Of a DNA stretch of 6,019 nt, positions 4,985 to 6,019 are shown piece after piece. Numbering within the stretch: the first letter of the stretch is position 1; each line of letters begins with the position of its first letter. This stretch comes from Sphingomonadaceae bacterium (GTDB taxonomy: Bacteria > Pseudomonadota > Alphaproteobacteria > Sphingomonadales > Sphingomonadaceae). The notes beneath the pieces were generated by a model. That model was not told the origin of the DNA. It worked only from the letters and a program-made list of their open reading frames with translations, and did no database searches. The position numbers and the translations under genes were made by a program. The stretch is taken from assembly GCA_947446935.1 (NCBI GenBank), contig CANFIV010000105.1, positions 1 through 6,019 on the forward strand, written 5' to 3'.

Positions 4985-6019
4985 ATGGCCGAACCGTTCT
5001 TCGATCACCCCTATCTCAGCGGTCATCACGCACCGATGGGCTTTGAGGCCGATGCGCCCGATCTGATCATCGAAGGCAAAATCCCCGAGGACCTCGCGGG
5101 CATCTTCTATCGGAACGGGCCTGACCCGCTCTACCCGCCGCGCGAGGGCGACTATCATTGGTTCGATGGCGACGGCATGGTCTTCGCGTTCGAAATCGGC
5201 GAGGGCCGTGTCTCGGTGCGCAACCGCTGGGTGAAGACCGACAAGTTCCTGCTTGAAAAGGCGGCGGGCAAGCGCCTGTTCGGCATTTTCGGCAATCCGA
5301 TGACCTCCGATCCCAGCGTGCAGGGCAAGCGCTACAACACGGGCAACACCAATATTATCCTTCATGGCGGCCAGCTTCTGGCGCTGATGGAAGGCGCGCC
5401 GCCGGTGGCGCTCGATCCGCGCAGCCTCGAAACACTGGGCGAGCAGCAGTACGGCGGTCTCGTCACTTCCTCGTTCTCCGCGCATCCCAAGATCGACTAT
5501 GCCACCGGCGAGATGTTCAACACCGGCGCTGCCATCCACGGCATGATGGGCGCGGCGGAAATGCGCTACGACGTGGTCCGGCAGGACGGGACGATCCGCA
5601 AGACCGAAATCATCCCGATGCCGCACTTCAGCCTGATGCACACCTTCCTGCTGACGGAGAACTGGGCAATCTTCCCGTTCATTCCCATAGACACCGACCT
5701 GAAGCGCTTTGCTGCTGGCGGGCCGATGACGGCCTGGGTCAACAACCGCCCGACCAAGCTCGCAATCATGCCGCGCGAGGGCACGGCGGCGGATGTGCAG
5801 TGGTTCGAATACGAGCCGCGCCATATGTTCCATGAACTCAACGTGTGGGAAGAGGACGGCAAGATCCTGGCGGATGTCGCCGCCGCCAACGGCACCGCTC
5901 TGTTCCCGGACGAAACCGGCGCACGCCGCACGCATGGCGATACGCAGCAAAGCCTGCGCCGCTGGACCATCGACCCCACCGGCAGCACGAGCTGGATCAA
6001 GGAAGAGGTCCTCAACGGC
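4985..6019 (+). CDS. Carotenoid/stilbene cleavage oxygenase family protein (3' end outside window)
   Basis: These are the first 345 codons of a non-haem Fe(II) carotenoid cleavage oxygenase, a family that splits C=C bonds with O2 to give two carbonyls. Family signatures are the N-terminal LAGIFYRNGPDP (38-48), YHWFDGDGMV (57-66), GNTNIILHGG (120-129) and AHPKIDYATGEMF (166-178). Three of the four iron-binding His are visible: H167 in SAHPKID, H219 in LMHTFLLTENW and H283 in MFHELNVWEED. The fourth lies in the missing C-terminus; members are commonly near 480 residues, so roughly a quarter is cut off. Position 135 is Met in LALMEG, where lignostilbene dioxygenases have Lys, and His219 is followed by Thr where Asp is usual. 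There is no signal peptide. ATG at 4985 has AGGA (4972-4975) nine bases upstream. It is transcribed divergently from the P450 operon. The family is confident; a substrate other than 4-hydroxystilbenes is inferred. Confidence 0.92.
   Translation, partial: MAEPFFDHPYLSGHHAPMGFEADAPDLIIEGKIPEDLAGIFYRNGPDPLYPPREGDYHWFDGDGMVFAFEIGEGRVSVRNRWVKTDKFLLEKAAGKRLFGIFGNPMTSDPSVQGKRYNTGNTNIILHGGQLLALMEGAPPVALDPRSLETLGEQQYGGLVTSSFSAHPKIDYATGEMFNTGAAIHGMMGAAEMRYDVVRQDGTIRKTEIIPMPHFSLMHTFLLTENWAIFPFIPIDTDLKRFAAGGPMTAWVNNRPTKLAIMPREGTAADVQWFEYEPRHMFHELNVWEEDGKILADVAAANGTALFPDETGARRTHGDTQQSLRRWTIDPTGSTSWIKEEVLNG

Noticed and set aside
4955..5950. 331-codon open frame on the - strand
   Set aside because: Antisense to the carotenoid-oxygenase gene, which reads through all 345 codons with family motifs.

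Overview
The window is GC-rich (roughly 60-65% by eye) and gene-dense. It looks like a catabolic island from an alphaproteobacterium, most plausibly a sphingomonad (Novosphingobium/Sphingobium/Sphingopyxis type). That placement is an inference from base composition and the mix of families: soluble P450, small acyl-CoA dehydrogenase, SDR, limonene-epoxide-hydrolase-like protein, ThuA-like protein, CurA/PTGR-type reductase and a bacterial carotenoid/stilbene oxygenase. There is no rRNA, tRNA, CRISPR array, insertion sequence or other sign of a mobile element.

Layout. Six genes read leftward as one directional block. In order of transcription they are: MDR-family enone/enal reductase (4751 to 3732), ThuA-like protein (3728 to 2946), LEH/SnoaL-fold protein (2946 to 2581), NAD-type SDR (2581 to 1841), cytochrome P450 (1749 to 508) and an acyl-CoA dehydrogenase that runs off the left edge (511 to 1). 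The junctions are very tight: a 3-nt gap, two TGATG stop/start overlaps and one GTGA overlap. The only real gap is 91 bp before the P450, and it carries an imperfect inverted repeat. A 233-bp divergent intergenic region with several dyads and a 10-bp-phased direct repeat separates this block from a rightward carotenoid-oxygenase-family gene that runs off the right edge.

How the genes may work together (inference). All are enzymes acting on a hydrophobic oxygenated or unsaturated carbon skeleton. The P450 hydroxylates or epoxidises. The LEH-like protein, which keeps an Asp-Arg-Asp triad, could open an epoxide. The SDR oxidises an alcohol, the MDR enzyme saturates an activated C=C, the acyl-CoA dehydrogenase belongs to side-chain or ring beta-oxidation, and the divergent oxygenase cleaves a C=C bond. 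A terpenoid, steroid-like or arylalkene substrate fits, but the sequence does not identify it. No ferredoxin, ferredoxin reductase, transporter or regulator lies in the window, so these must be encoded elsewhere.

Most interesting points: the oxygenase lacks the Lys expected at the phenol-recognition position of lignostilbene dioxygenases and has H-T-F where H-D-F is usual; the LEH-like enzyme keeps its catalytic triad but has Trp at a water-positioning Tyr; the acyl-CoA dehydrogenase lacks the usual TEP-x-GSD flavin-loop motif; and a ThuA-like protein sits inside what is otherwise an oxidative lipid/terpenoid-type operon.
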